This document shows, piece by piece, positions 16,994 through 24,220 of a DNA stretch of 64,000 nt. This stretch comes from Bradyrhizobium sp. sBnM-33 (GTDB lineage: Bacteria > Pseudomonadota > Alphaproteobacteria > Rhizobiales > Xanthobacteraceae). Numbering within the stretch: the first letter of the stretch is position 1; each line of letters starts with the position of its first letter. Both the position numbers and the translations under genes were made by a program. Where the stretch lies: assembly GCF_032917945.1 (NCBI RefSeq), contig NZ_CP136624.1:5704001-5768000 (forward strand). Reading direction: 5' to 3'. The notes under the pieces were generated by a model. The model did no database searches. It was given only the letters and a program-made list of their open reading frames with translations, and was not told the DNA's origin.

Positions 16994-17287
16994 TCACTTC
17001 TTGGCCGGTTTTGGCGGGGTAGCGGCGGTTGCCTGCCGGTCGCGAGCGGCGGTCAATTCTGCCTGGATTTTAGCCAACTCGGCCGGCTTCATCGCCTCCT
17101 CGTTGCGGTCCGGTGGCAGATCATGAACCGGTAGATAGCCACCAGCTTCCTTCGGACGCTCTGGCGCATCAGCCGGCAGGCCGAGGCCCGGCATGTCCGC
17201 GATCTGGGTCGAGCAGCCGCCGAGCGCAAGCGCCGTTGCAAGCAGCGTGGCAACCGACCGCAGCCTTATCGTTCGATCCACCGGCAT
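16994..17287 (-). CDS. Small putative lipoprotein
   Basis: 97 residues from the ATG at 17287. A basic N-terminus (MPVDRTIRLR), a hydrophobic stretch (VATLLATALALGGC) and a lipobox ending LGGC predict lipidation at the cysteine. The mature part contains GYLPVHDLPPDR and a C-terminal charged tail (AELAKIQAELTAARDRQ...PPKPAKK) that could form a helix. It resembles small conserved Bradyrhizobium lipoproteins without assigned function. It is divergent from phaC across about 290 bases. Confidence 0.75.
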   Translation of the reverse strand: MPVDRTIRLRSVATLLATALALGGCSTQIADMPGLGLPADAPERPKEAGGYLPVHDLPPDRNEEAMKPAELAKIQAELTAARDRQATAATPPKPAKK

Positions 17288-17576
17288 CCGTCCCGGAAAT
17301 CCCCAACTACCTGATGCAGCGCACGCGTACCGCGATGGCATCTATGCGCTGGTACGAGCCTTGCAACGCCAAATCGTCCCGCGGCGTTGATTTCGCTAGA
17401 ACCGTTCAAACCATTGTTGCCCGAAACGATTAAAGCCCAAAGAGCAAATGCGACAGGTGCGGCCTTAATGTGTCGCAACACGAGAAGTTTATCGCAGTGC
17501 AGCAGGTTAACGCCAAGCCCGTTGACGGCAAATGGGCGCGGTGACGAATGCGAAACGAACCTATAGTGTGCTTGAT

Positions 17577-19382
17577 ATGAGTGACGTCAACACCGAGACC
17601 CAGGCATCGAAAACATTCAACGCCGAAGCCTTTGCCATGAATATTGCGAAGGCGATGGAGACGAGCGGCCAGGCGCTCGCGGCCTATCTCAAACCTCGCG
17701 AGAACGGTGAACCAAAGGACAAGCCGCCCAGCGAAATCGGCGAGGTCGTCAAGACCTTCACCAAGGTGGCGGAATACTGGCTGACGGACAAGGAGCGCGC
17801 CGAAGCCCTGCAGATCAGGATGGGTAAAGCATATCTCGAGCTCTGGGGCTCTGCGATGCGCCGCATGGCCGGCGAACAGGCCAAGCCTGCGATCGAGCCG
17901 TCGCCGCGCGACAAGCGCTTCAAGGATCCGGAGTGGAAATCGAATCTGTTCTTCGATTTTGTGCTGCAGCTCTATCTGCTCACCGCGCAATGGGCGCAAG
18001 AGCTGGTGAAGAACGCCGAAGGTGTCGATCCGCACACGCGCAAGAAGGCCGAGTTCTACGTTCAGCAGATCACCAACGCGATCGCGCCGTCGAATTTCGT
18101 GCTTACCAATCCGGAAGTGCTGCGCGAGACGCTGGCCTCCAACGGCGACAACCTCGTTCGCGGCATGAAGATGCTGGCTGAGGACATCGAGGCCGGGCGG
18201 GGCATGCTGCGCATCCGGCAGTCCGATCCGACGAATCTCGAAGTCGGCGTCAACATGGCGACGACGCCTGGCAAGGTGATTTACCAGAACGAGCTGATGC
18301 AGCTCATCCAGTACACGCCGACCACGGAGACGGTGTTGCGCACGCCGCTTCTGATCGTGCCGCCCTGGATCAACAAGTTCTACATTCTCGACCTCAAGCC
18401 GGAAAAATCCTACATCAAATGGTGCGTCGATCAGGGCATCACGGTTTTCGTGATCTCCTGGGTCAATCCGGACAAGGAGCTCGGCAAGAAGACCTTCGAC
18501 GACTACATGAAGGAAGGCCCGCTCGCCGCGATGGATGTCATCGAAAAGGTGACGGGCGAGATGAAGGTTCATACCGCAGGCTACTGCGTCGGGGGCACCC
18601 TGCTCGCCTCGACCTTGGCCTGGCTCGCCGAGAAGCGGCGCCAGCGCGTCACCTCCGCGACGTTGTTTGCGGCGCAGGTCGACTTCACCCATGCCGGCGA
18701 TCTGCTCGTATTCGTCGACGAAGACCAGATCGCGACGCTGGAGCGCGAGATGGAAGCACGGGGCTTTCTCGAAGGCAGCAAGATGGCGATGGCCTTCAAC
18801 ATGCTGCGTTCCAACGACCTGATCTGGTCCTATGTCGTCAGCAACTACCTGAAGGGACAGCCGCCCGCCTCCTTCGACCTCCTGCACTGGAATTCCGACG
18901 CCACGCGGATGCCCGCGGCCAACCATTCCTATTACCTGCGCAACTGCTATCTGGAGAACCGGCTCTCCTCCGGCAGCATGGTGCTCGACAACACGCTGCT
19001 CGACCTGTCGAAGGTCAAGGTACCCATCTACAATCTGGCGACGCGCGAGGACCACATCGCGCCGGCGGACTCGGTGCTCTACGGCTCGCAGTTCTTCGGT
19101 GGCCCGGTCAGATATGTGCTGTCCGGCTCCGGCCACATCGCAGGCGTGGTCAACCCGCCGGCCGCGGGCAAGTACCAGTACTGGACCAACGACAACATCA
19201 AGGATGTCACGCTCGCCGACTGGCTGAAGAACGCCACCGAGCACAAGGGTTCGTGGTGGCCCGACTGGCTGCAATGGCTGGAGGGCATCGACCCCGAGCG
19301 CGTGCCCGCACGCGCCGTCGGTTCCGAGGAGATGCCGCCGATCGAGGACGCGCCCGGCAGTTACGTCAAGGTCCGCGCGTAG
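17577..19382 (+). CDS. phaC: Class I poly(3-hydroxyalkanoate) synthase
   Basis: 601 residues from the ATG at 17577 (MSDVNTETQ); an ATG at 17532 is possible. PhaC polymerises (R)-3-hydroxyacyl-CoA into intracellular polyester granules. The lipase-like box GYCVGGT holds the catalytic cysteine (C337); the aspartate lies in REDHIAPADS and the histidine in SGSGHIAGVVNPP. The N-terminal PhaC_N region is present, and the length fits class I. A TATAGT hexamer at 17562-17567 lies only nine bases before the ATG, so the mRNA may start at or close to the start codon. No phaA, phaB or phasin gene is in the window. The MAPEG gene follows 70 bases downstream. Confidence 0.95.
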   Translation: MSDVNTETQASKTFNAEAFAMNIAKAMETSGQALAAYLKPRENGEPKDKPPSEIGEVVKTFTKVAEYWLTDKERAEALQIRMGKAYLELWGSAMRRMAGEQAKPAIEPSPRDKRFKDPEWKSNLFFDFVLQLYLLTAQWAQELVKNAEGVDPHTRKKAEFYVQQITNAIAPSNFVLTNPEVLRETLASNGDNLVRGMKMLAEDIEAGRGMLRIRQSDPTNLEVGVNMATTPGKVIYQNELMQLIQYTPTTETVLRTPLLIVPPWINKFYILDLKPEKSYIKWCVDQGITVFVISWVNPDKELGKKTFDDYMKEGPLAAMDVIEKVTGEMKVHTAGYCVGGTLLASTLAWLAEKRRQRVTSATLFAAQVDFTHAGDLLVFVDEDQIATLEREMEARGFLEGSKMAMAFNMLRSNDLIWSYVVSNYLKGQPPASFDLLHWNSDATRMPAANHSYYLRNCYLENRLSSGSMVLDNTLLDLSKVKVPIYNLATREDHIAPADSVLYGSQFFGGPVRYVLSGSGHIAGVVNPPAAGKYQYWTNDNIKDVTLADWLKNATEHKGSWWPDWLQWLEGIDPERVPARAVGSEEMPPIEDAPGSYVKVRA

Positions 19383-19452
19383 CGCGGCCGCGGGCAGTTG
19401 GATATAACCTGATATCCCGTGCCGGGAATCGAAATCGATTGAGGGGAAACCG

Positions 19453-19863
19453 ATGACGCAACCAATCACGCGTGAATTGTTCTGGCTGACTCTGACCGTG
19501 ATTTTGACCGGGCTGATGTGGATCCCCTACATCATCAACCGCTGTCAGGTGCGCGGCCTCTCCGGTGCCATGGCCAACCCGTCGCGCAACGACAAGCCGC
19601 ACGCGGATTGGGCCAATCGGCTGATGTTCGCGCATGACAACGCGGTCGAGAACCTCGTGATCTTCGCACCGCTGGTCTTGATCCTGCACGCGATCGACTA
19701 TTCCGACAGATGGACCGTGCTCGCCTGCGCCGTCTATTTCTGGTCGCGTGTCGCGCACCTTATCGTCTACACGCTGGGCCTGCCGGTATTCCGCACGCTG
19801 GCCTTCACCGTCGGCTTCCTCGCGCAAGCCGTGCTGGCGCTGGCGATCTTCAGGGTGGTTTGA
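19453..19863 (+). CDS. MAPEG-family membrane protein
   Basis: 136-residue integral membrane protein with four hydrophobic helices. The MAPEG family (membrane-associated eicosanoid/glutathione metabolism) is recognised from RGLSGAMANPSRNDKPHADW, RLMFAHDNAVENLVIFAPLV and YFWSRVAHLIVYTLGLPVFR, the last being the conserved arginine-containing helix. Bacterial members may have glutathione transferase or peroxidase activity, but physiological roles are mostly unknown. A GGGGAAA ribosome binding site precedes the ATG. It is followed by a strong terminator. Confidence 0.88.
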   Translation: MTQPITRELFWLTLTVILTGLMWIPYIINRCQVRGLSGAMANPSRNDKPHADWANRLMFAHDNAVENLVIFAPLVLILHAIDYSDRWTVLACAVYFWSRVAHLIVYTLGLPVFRTLAFTVGFLAQAVLALAIFRVV

Positions 19864-19892
19864 GGCCTTCCACACACGAGACCCCAGGCAAC

Positions 19893-19920
19893 AACCCCGG
19901 AGCTCGGCTCCGGGGTTTTT
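19893..19920 (+). terminator. Rho-independent terminator after the MAPEG gene
   Basis: AACCCCGGAGC, loop TCG, GCTCCGGGGTT and a run of T residues. A perfect 11-base-pair stem followed directly by T's, 30 bases after the stop codon at 19863. Confidence 0.9.
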
Positions 19921-19943
19921 CATTGGCATCTCTGAAACCGCGC

Positions 19944-21365
19944 TCAGTATTTCGCAACGACTGGCGAATTGAAGTGGTAGTTTATGCCGGTGCGGAAGAT
20001 ATGCTCGGTCACCGAACGGGTGGTCGTTGCCGGAGTCGCGCCGATAATGAAATTGTCTGAGGTGGAGCCGAGATCAACATAGAGATATTCGGTCTTGGTG
20101 GTCCAGTTAGGGCCGAGCAATCCAAGCAGGGTGAACGGGGTTTCGATGCCGGCACCCGCGGTCCAGCCGCTCCTTGTCGTCTCGAACGTGTTCGACACCA
20201 CGCCAACGAACGAATCCGTCGTGACGCGAGTCTTGACGTTACCATAGGCATAACCGCCCGTCGCATAGAACAGTGTCGGTCCGACCGAATAGCCAAGGCG
20301 GCCCCGAACAGTGCCGAACCACGGTAGCTTGGCATCGTAAGCCGCGAACAAGCCCGCGCTGCAGGTCAACACGCACGTCTTGTCGTCTTGCAGGCTCGAT
20401 CCCTGGATATCGGCCTCAACACCGAATACCCAATTGGCCGCCTGCCAGTTGTAACCCGCCTGCACGCCGCCAACGAAACCGTCGGGGGCCAGGTTGAAGG
20501 TGTCCACGAACGGACCAAGCGGCACGTTCAGTGAACTCCGGTCACGGCCGTAGCCGGACCCGAAATTGCCGCCGAGATAGAAACCGCTCCAATTGGCCGC
20601 GGCCACCGGCTGATAATTCGAGTTACCGCCAATCCGGTAGTTCAAGCCGGCGCGGAAAATGTGTTGGCGGATCTCGGTATTGACATTGCTTGGGGCGAAC
20701 AGCGGCGCGGTGAAATCCGTCCTGTTGCCGAGATTCAGGTAGAGATGTTCGATCTTTCCGGTCCAGTTGCCGCCCAGCGCAGCCTCGACACCACTGCCTA
20801 CGGTCCATCCACCCTGGAGGCGATCGGTTGAAAACGTCGCCGCAGCCGGACCCGGTACCGACTGAGTTATCGTCGTGTTGACGTCGCCATAGGCAAAGCC
20901 GGCCGTGACGTAGCTCAGCACCGGTCCCTTGGCCAGGCCGACACGCCCGCGAACAGTTCCGAACCAATCGAGCCTCTGGCTATAGTTCGTAACGAGCAGA
21001 CCCCCAAAATTCAGATTGGTGCGGTCGTCGCTGAGGCCGGCTCCCTGGATATCCGCTTCAACACCAAAGACGATCGGCCCGAGTACGGAATTGGTCTGCC
21101 AGTTGTATCCGATCTGCCCGCCACCGAGCGGGCCTTCGGGCTGCAGGTAAAGCGAATAGTTTTGGCCCGGAAACGGCTGATGTTGAGTGCGGTTGCGTCC
21201 GAGCCCCCCTCCAGCGTTGACGCCGACGTAGAAGCCGGTCCAGTCGTAGACGGCTGCCAGTGCCGGGGCTTTGGTGTAAGGTCGCGCGGCCAGGTCTGCA
21301 GCGATCGTCGGAGCTGATCCCAGACCAGCGAGAGCGGTGGCCAGCAAGTACTTTTTCATTTTCAT
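19944..21365 (-). CDS. Outer-membrane porin-like protein with two tandem beta-barrel units
   Basis: 473 residues from the ATG at 21365 (21374 is also possible). Signal peptide MKMKKYLLATALAGLGSAPTIA is followed by ADLAARPYTKAP. Two homologous Omp31/Omp25-like units follow. Each begins with a WTGFYVG or WSGFYLGGNFG motif, contains QxGYNWQ and VFGVEADIQG, then WFGTVRGRxG and a GWTxGxGxE strand, and ends with HIFRxGxNY. The first unit spans roughly residues 35-250 and the second 260-473. The terminal residue is aromatic (VVAKY), as needed for BAM recognition. Most family members have one unit. Function is probably structural or porin-like. Two single-unit paralogues lie at 28.7 and 31.2 kb. Confidence 0.88.
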   Translation of the reverse strand: MKMKKYLLATALAGLGSAPTIAADLAARPYTKAPALAAVYDWTGFYVGVNAGGGLGRNRTQHQPFPGQNYSLYLQPEGPLGGGQIGYNWQTNSVLGPIVFGVEADIQGAGLSDDRTNLNFGGLLVTNYSQRLDWFGTVRGRVGLAKGPVLSYVTAGFAYGDVNTTITQSVPGPAAATFSTDRLQGGWTVGSGVEAALGGNWTGKIEHLYLNLGNRTDFTAPLFAPSNVNTEIRQHIFRAGLNYRIGGNSNYQPVAAANWSGFYLGGNFGSGYGRDRSSLNVPLGPFVDTFNLAPDGFVGGVQAGYNWQAANWVFGVEADIQGSSLQDDKTCVLTCSAGLFAAYDAKLPWFGTVRGRLGYSVGPTLFYATGGYAYGNVKTRVTTDSFVGVVSNTFETTRSGWTAGAGIETPFTLLGLLGPNWTTKTEYLYVDLGSTSDNFIIGATPATTTRSVTEHIFRTGINYHFNSPVVAKY

Positions 21366-21500
21366 GTACGGCATTTCCAATCCGGCGGCCCCAGCCCTTC
21401 CCGACAGACGTGCTGCCGGTACTCGAACCGTATCTTTACTGGTTTCTTGTCCCCGATTCTGTAGCTCGGCCGCCACAGGGTCCACGAATTCCCCGCTTGA

Positions 21501-22127
21501 TTAGCGGGGGAATTCGATGCCCGGCAGCTCACCGTCAGTTGTTTTTTGAGCCACGACGAACAGCATCGACGCCATCTTGTCGTCGAAGCCTTTGACTTCG
21601 CCGCGCTCCATCAACAGCGAGCTCCAGTTCCCCGCCTCGGCATAGGTGGCACGCAGCCAATCCTGCGAGGGATAGTTGTAGTAGCGATCGAGCGTGTCGC
21701 GCCCGCCGGCCTCGCCTTCTTTATAACTGGCATAGAACACGCCACCCGGTTTCAGCGCGCGCCGAATCCGTGCAAGTATCTCCGCAAGCTCTGGCCTGGG
21801 CACATGAAGCAGGCAGGCATTGGCCCAGACGGCATCATAGGCTTCGATCTCGTCGAGCTCATGGAACAGCAGCGTCTCGACGGTGCGGCCGAGATGCTTT
21901 GAGGCGATGGCCGCCATTTCCGACGATCCGTCGGTAGGTCGGACATCGAACTCACGCGCCAGCATTTCCGCGGTGTCGCCGCCGGCGCCGCAGCCGAGTT
22001 CGAGAATGGAAGCGCCCGGCGGAAGCTGCGCCAGAAACGCCGTCAGCCGCGCCTGGCGCGAGGTGAACGTACGCTTGGCATAGGCCTCGGCGTTATCGCG
22101 GTAGAATTGCAGCGTCACTTCGTCCAC
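21501..22127 (-). CDS. Class I SAM-dependent methyltransferase
   Basis: 208-residue Rossmann-type methyltransferase. Motif I is ILELGCGAGGDTAEML (about residues 41-56), with the acidic residue of motif II near VRPTDGSSEM and motif IV around DAVWANACLLHVPR. The substrate cannot be inferred. Its ATG lies 9 bases after the argC stop codon, so it is probably the third gene of a paiB-argC-methyltransferase operon. That position alone does not prove a role in arginine metabolism. Confidence 0.88.
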   Translation of the reverse strand: MDEVTLQFYRDNAEAYAKRTFTSRQARLTAFLAQLPPGASILELGCGAGGDTAEMLAREFDVRPTDGSSEMAAIASKHLGRTVETLLFHELDEIEAYDAVWANACLLHVPRPELAEILARIRRALKPGGVFYASYKEGEAGGRDTLDRYYNYPSQDWLRATYAEAGNWSSLLMERGEVKGFDDKMASMLFVVAQKTTDGELPGIEFPR

Positions 22128-22136
22128 TGCAGCACC

Positions 22137-23189
22137 TCACGGAAATAGCGCGATCTGCTCCAGCCCGGCCGTCTCGGGTAATCCGAACATCAAGTTCATG
22201 TTCTGGATCGCCTGCCCGGCCGAGCCCTTCACCAGGTTGTCGAGCGTGGAAATCACGATCGCCCGGTTCTTGATGCGGTCCGGGACGACGCCGATCTGCA
22301 CATAGTTGGAGCCGCGCACGTTCTGGGTCTGCGGCAGCACGCCCTTCTTGACGACATGCACAAACGGCTCGTTGGCGTATGCCTTCTCCAGTGCGGCCCG
22401 CAGATCGTCCGGCGTCGCGCCACGGTTCAGCCTGACATAGGACGTGCAGAGTTCTCCGCGCGCCATCGGGATCAGATGCGGCGTGAAGTTCACCGTTACC
22501 GCTGAGCCGGCGGCGACGCCGATCTCCTGCTCGATCTCGGGCGCGTGCCGGTGGGTGCCGACCGAATAGGGCGACAGCCCCTCGCCCGCCTCGCTGAACA
22601 GCGTGTTCTGCTTCAAGCCGCGCCCGGCGCCGGTGACGCCCGATTTGGCATCGATGACGATGTCGTCGACGTCGATCAGTTTTGCCTTGGCGAGCGGCAC
22701 CAGCGCGAGCAGCGCCGCGGTCGGATAACAGCCGGGACAGGCGACCAGCCGGGCAGACGTGATCTTCTCCCGGTAGAATTCGGTGAGGCCGTAGACGGCT
22801 TCGCCCTGCAGTTCGAGCGCCCGGTGCTCATGGCCGTACCATTGCGCATAGGTGTGCTTGTCGCGCAGCCGGAAATCGGCGGACATGTCGAGCACCTTGA
22901 TCCCGGGGTTGGCCCTGAGAACCGCGGCAATGATCTCCTGCGTGGTGCCGTGCGGCAGCCCGCAGAACACCGCGTCGAGCGTGGTCCAGTCAACCTTCTC
23001 CCATTCAATGAGCTTCGGTAGGTCCAGCATGAAGAAATGCGGGAACACGTCACCCATCGACTTGCCAGCGTGGGTGTTGGCGGTGAGCGCGGTGATCTCG
23101 GCATTCGGATGCCGCGCCAACAGGCGCACCGCGTCGGCTCCGGTGTAACCGGAGGCGCCGAGAATGCCGATCTTCTTTTTCGAGCTCAT
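22137..23189 (-). CDS. argC: N-acetyl-gamma-glutamyl-phosphate reductase
   Basis: 350 residues from the ATG at 23189. ArgC reduces N-acetylglutamyl phosphate to the semialdehyde, the third step of arginine biosynthesis. The NADP motif GILGASGYTGAD lies at residues 8-19, and the catalytic cysteine is C154 in CPGCYPTAAL. GTHRHAPEIEQEI and NFTPHLIPMARG are conserved substrate-domain blocks. The length is that of the long (type 1) ArgC. Its ATG shares one base with the TGA of the preceding paiB-like gene, with AAAGGA just upstream, so translation is probably coupled. The operon is preceded by a short ORF with four arginine codons and a terminator-like hairpin. Confidence 0.96.
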   Translation of the reverse strand: MSSKKKIGILGASGYTGADAVRLLARHPNAEITALTANTHAGKSMGDVFPHFFMLDLPKLIEWEKVDWTTLDAVFCGLPHGTTQEIIAAVLRANPGIKVLDMSADFRLRDKHTYAQWYGHEHRALELQGEAVYGLTEFYREKITSARLVACPGCYPTAALLALVPLAKAKLIDVDDIVIDAKSGVTGAGRGLKQNTLFSEAGEGLSPYSVGTHRHAPEIEQEIGVAAGSAVTVNFTPHLIPMARGELCTSYVRLNRGATPDDLRAALEKAYANEPFVHVVKKGVLPQTQNVRGSNYVQIGVVPDRIKNRAIVISTLDNLVKGSAGQAIQNMNLMFGLPETAGLEQIALFP

Positions 23190-23875
23190 CACGCGTTCCT
23201 TTCTTCAGGCGTCGTCGTTTGCTTGTCTTGTACCGTAATCGCCGCGAATGCCAGCGGCCGTGCCGCGCGCATCAGGGCTGCGATTTCGCGCGCGTCGGCG
23301 TCGCCTTGCGAGGCGAGCGCCTGGGCCAGCGCGATGTGGTCGGCGTCCGACTTGTGCTGGTTCAGCTTGAAGCTGCCCTCCACCTCTTCGATCGTCATCT
23401 CGAGTCCCACGATCGCCTTCTTCATCGCCGCCAGCCGCCCTGCCGTCATCTTCGACGACAGCCACGGCTTCTTAGGCAACAGCCGCTCCTCGAACTTCGC
23501 GCTCAGCGTCTCGATCTGCGCGGCGAGCTCATCGTCCAACATCACCCGCACCGAGCCGGTCAGATGCACGGCCTGATAGAGCCAGGTCGGCACCTGATCC
23601 GGCGAGACGTACCAGTCCGGCGACACATAGGTATCGGTGCCATTGACGGCCAACAGCCACGGGGTCGCGCCATCGGCGAGCTTCACCAGCGGATTTTGCC
23701 GCGCAACGTGAAACGCCGCGCGTGGCGTGCCGTCATTGGCTGAGGTCAGATAGAACGGCAGCGACGAGGCGGTGGGCTTGTTGCCATCCCACGCGCAGGC
23801 AAGGCCAAAGCCGCGCGCTTCCGCGAACGCGAGGCTCGCGGCGCGGTCGGACTTGAACGGTGGTGGCGTATACAT
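23189..23875 (-). CDS. FMN-binding protein of the PaiB family
   Basis: 228-residue PaiB-like protein (annotated as FMN-binding negative transcriptional regulator). The family has a split-barrel flavin-binding fold. It opens MYTPPPFKSDRAASLAFAEA and carries SSLPFYLT, YVSPDWYVSPDQVPTW and a helical tail (GLEMTIEEVEGSFKLNQHKS) seen across the family. PaiB was first described as affecting protease and sporulation genes in Bacillus; its role in proteobacteria is not established. It overlaps argC by one base and so is probably cotranscribed. AGGAG precedes the start. Whether it acts on a nitrogen or polyamine metabolite is open. Confidence 0.88.
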   Translation of the reverse strand: MYTPPPFKSDRAASLAFAEARGFGLACAWDGNKPTASSLPFYLTSANDGTPRAAFHVARQNPLVKLADGATPWLLAVNGTDTYVSPDWYVSPDQVPTWLYQAVHLTGSVRVMLDDELAAQIETLSAKFEERLLPKKPWLSSKMTAGRLAAMKKAIVGLEMTIEEVEGSFKLNQHKSDADHIALAQALASQGDADAREIAALMRAARPLAFAAITVQDKQTTTPEERNA

Positions 23876-23927
23876 CTCAAACTCCTGCTTGACGTAGGAG
23901 CCGCCAGTTCAGATCGCGATTTCTGGG

Positions 23928-23960
23928 AAAGGAAGAAGCCGCGGGACCCGATCCGGCGGC
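23928..23960 (-). terminator. Candidate attenuator hairpin before paiB-argC
   Basis: Read on the minus strand, GCCGC (23960-23956) pairs with GCGGC (23942-23938). After one C-C mismatch, GGA (23954-23952) pairs with TCC (23946-23944) around a five-base loop. The run TTCTTCCTTT (23937-23928) follows. It lies 13 bases after the leader ORF's stop codon and about 50 bases before paiB. GGCGG in the end of the leader (23992-23988) can pair with CCGCC (23959-23955) and would exclude the hairpin. The pyrimidine tract is not pure T, so terminator strength is uncertain. Confidence 0.5.
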
Positions 23961-23973
23961 AGAGGCGACAATC

Positions 23974-24051
23974 CTAAACGCAGACGTCCGCCCATACCGC
24001 GATGATGGCGCGGCGGCGGCGAGCGATGGAGATGGTCGAAGCGATAGTCAT
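23974..24051 (-). CDS. Candidate arginine leader peptide (25 residues, four consecutive Arg)
   Basis: A 25-codon ORF running from ATG at 24051 to TAG at 23974. Residues 11-14 are four consecutive arginines, all CGC (24021-24010). It starts MTIASTISIA and ends AVWADVCV. The predicted transcript start falls at or beside the A of its ATG, so it would be translated without a leader, as is known for the trpL peptide of Sinorhizobium meliloti. It precedes a terminator-like hairpin and the paiB-argC operon. Ribosome stalling at the Arg codons would leave the downstream GGCGG free to pair with the hairpin's 5' arm. The reading frame, promoter and codon run are seen; the attenuation role is inferred. 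Confidence 0.6.
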   Translation of the reverse strand: MTIASTISIARRRRAIIAVWADVCV

Positions 24052-24058
24052 GGGCGCG

Positions 24059-24087
24059 CCTATAAGGCCGCGCCCGGCTGGCGTCAA
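24059..24087 (-). promoter_or_regulatory. Sigma-70-type promoter of the leader/paiB/argC transcript
   Basis: On the minus strand TTGACG (24087-24082) is followed after 17 bases by TATAGG (24064-24059). Seven bases separate the -10 box from the ATG at 24051, so the expected +1 coincides with the start codon. The dispersed repeat at 24097-24212 ends just upstream of the -35 box. Confidence 0.7.
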
Positions 24088-24096
24088 GTTATTCCA

Positions 24097-24212
24097 GTCA
24101 TTCCGGGGCGCACGCGAAGCGGGCGAACTACGATGTGCACCCGCACATCGGAGAATCTCGCGCCACAACCTCCAGATTCCGGGTTCGATGCGGCGCATCG
24201 CCCCGGAATGAC
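24097..24212. repeat. Inverted-repeat element with GTCATTCCGGGGCG ends, copy 2
   Basis: Arms GTCATTCCGGGGCG (24097-24110) and CGCCCCGGAATGAC (24199-24212) are perfect complements and match the ends of the element at 12914-13010. The interiors differ, though both contain GAATCT and CGGAAT-type blocks near the ends. It lies between the MBL-fold gene and the arginine leader promoter, ending 9 bases before the -35 box. Confidence 0.8.
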
Positions 24213-24220
24213 ACTTCGTG

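Noticed and set aside
17430..19469. 679-codon minus-strand ORF opposite phaC
   Set aside because: Antisense shadow of a GC-rich gene; no recognisable motifs and no ribosome binding site, while phaC has all catalytic residues.
24001..24030. Arg run on the opposite (plus) strand from the same CGG repeat
   Set aside because: The plus-strand frame has no promoter, hairpin or arginine gene downstream. I note that the CGG repeat alone could produce Arg codons by chance, which is why conservation is needed for the leader claim.
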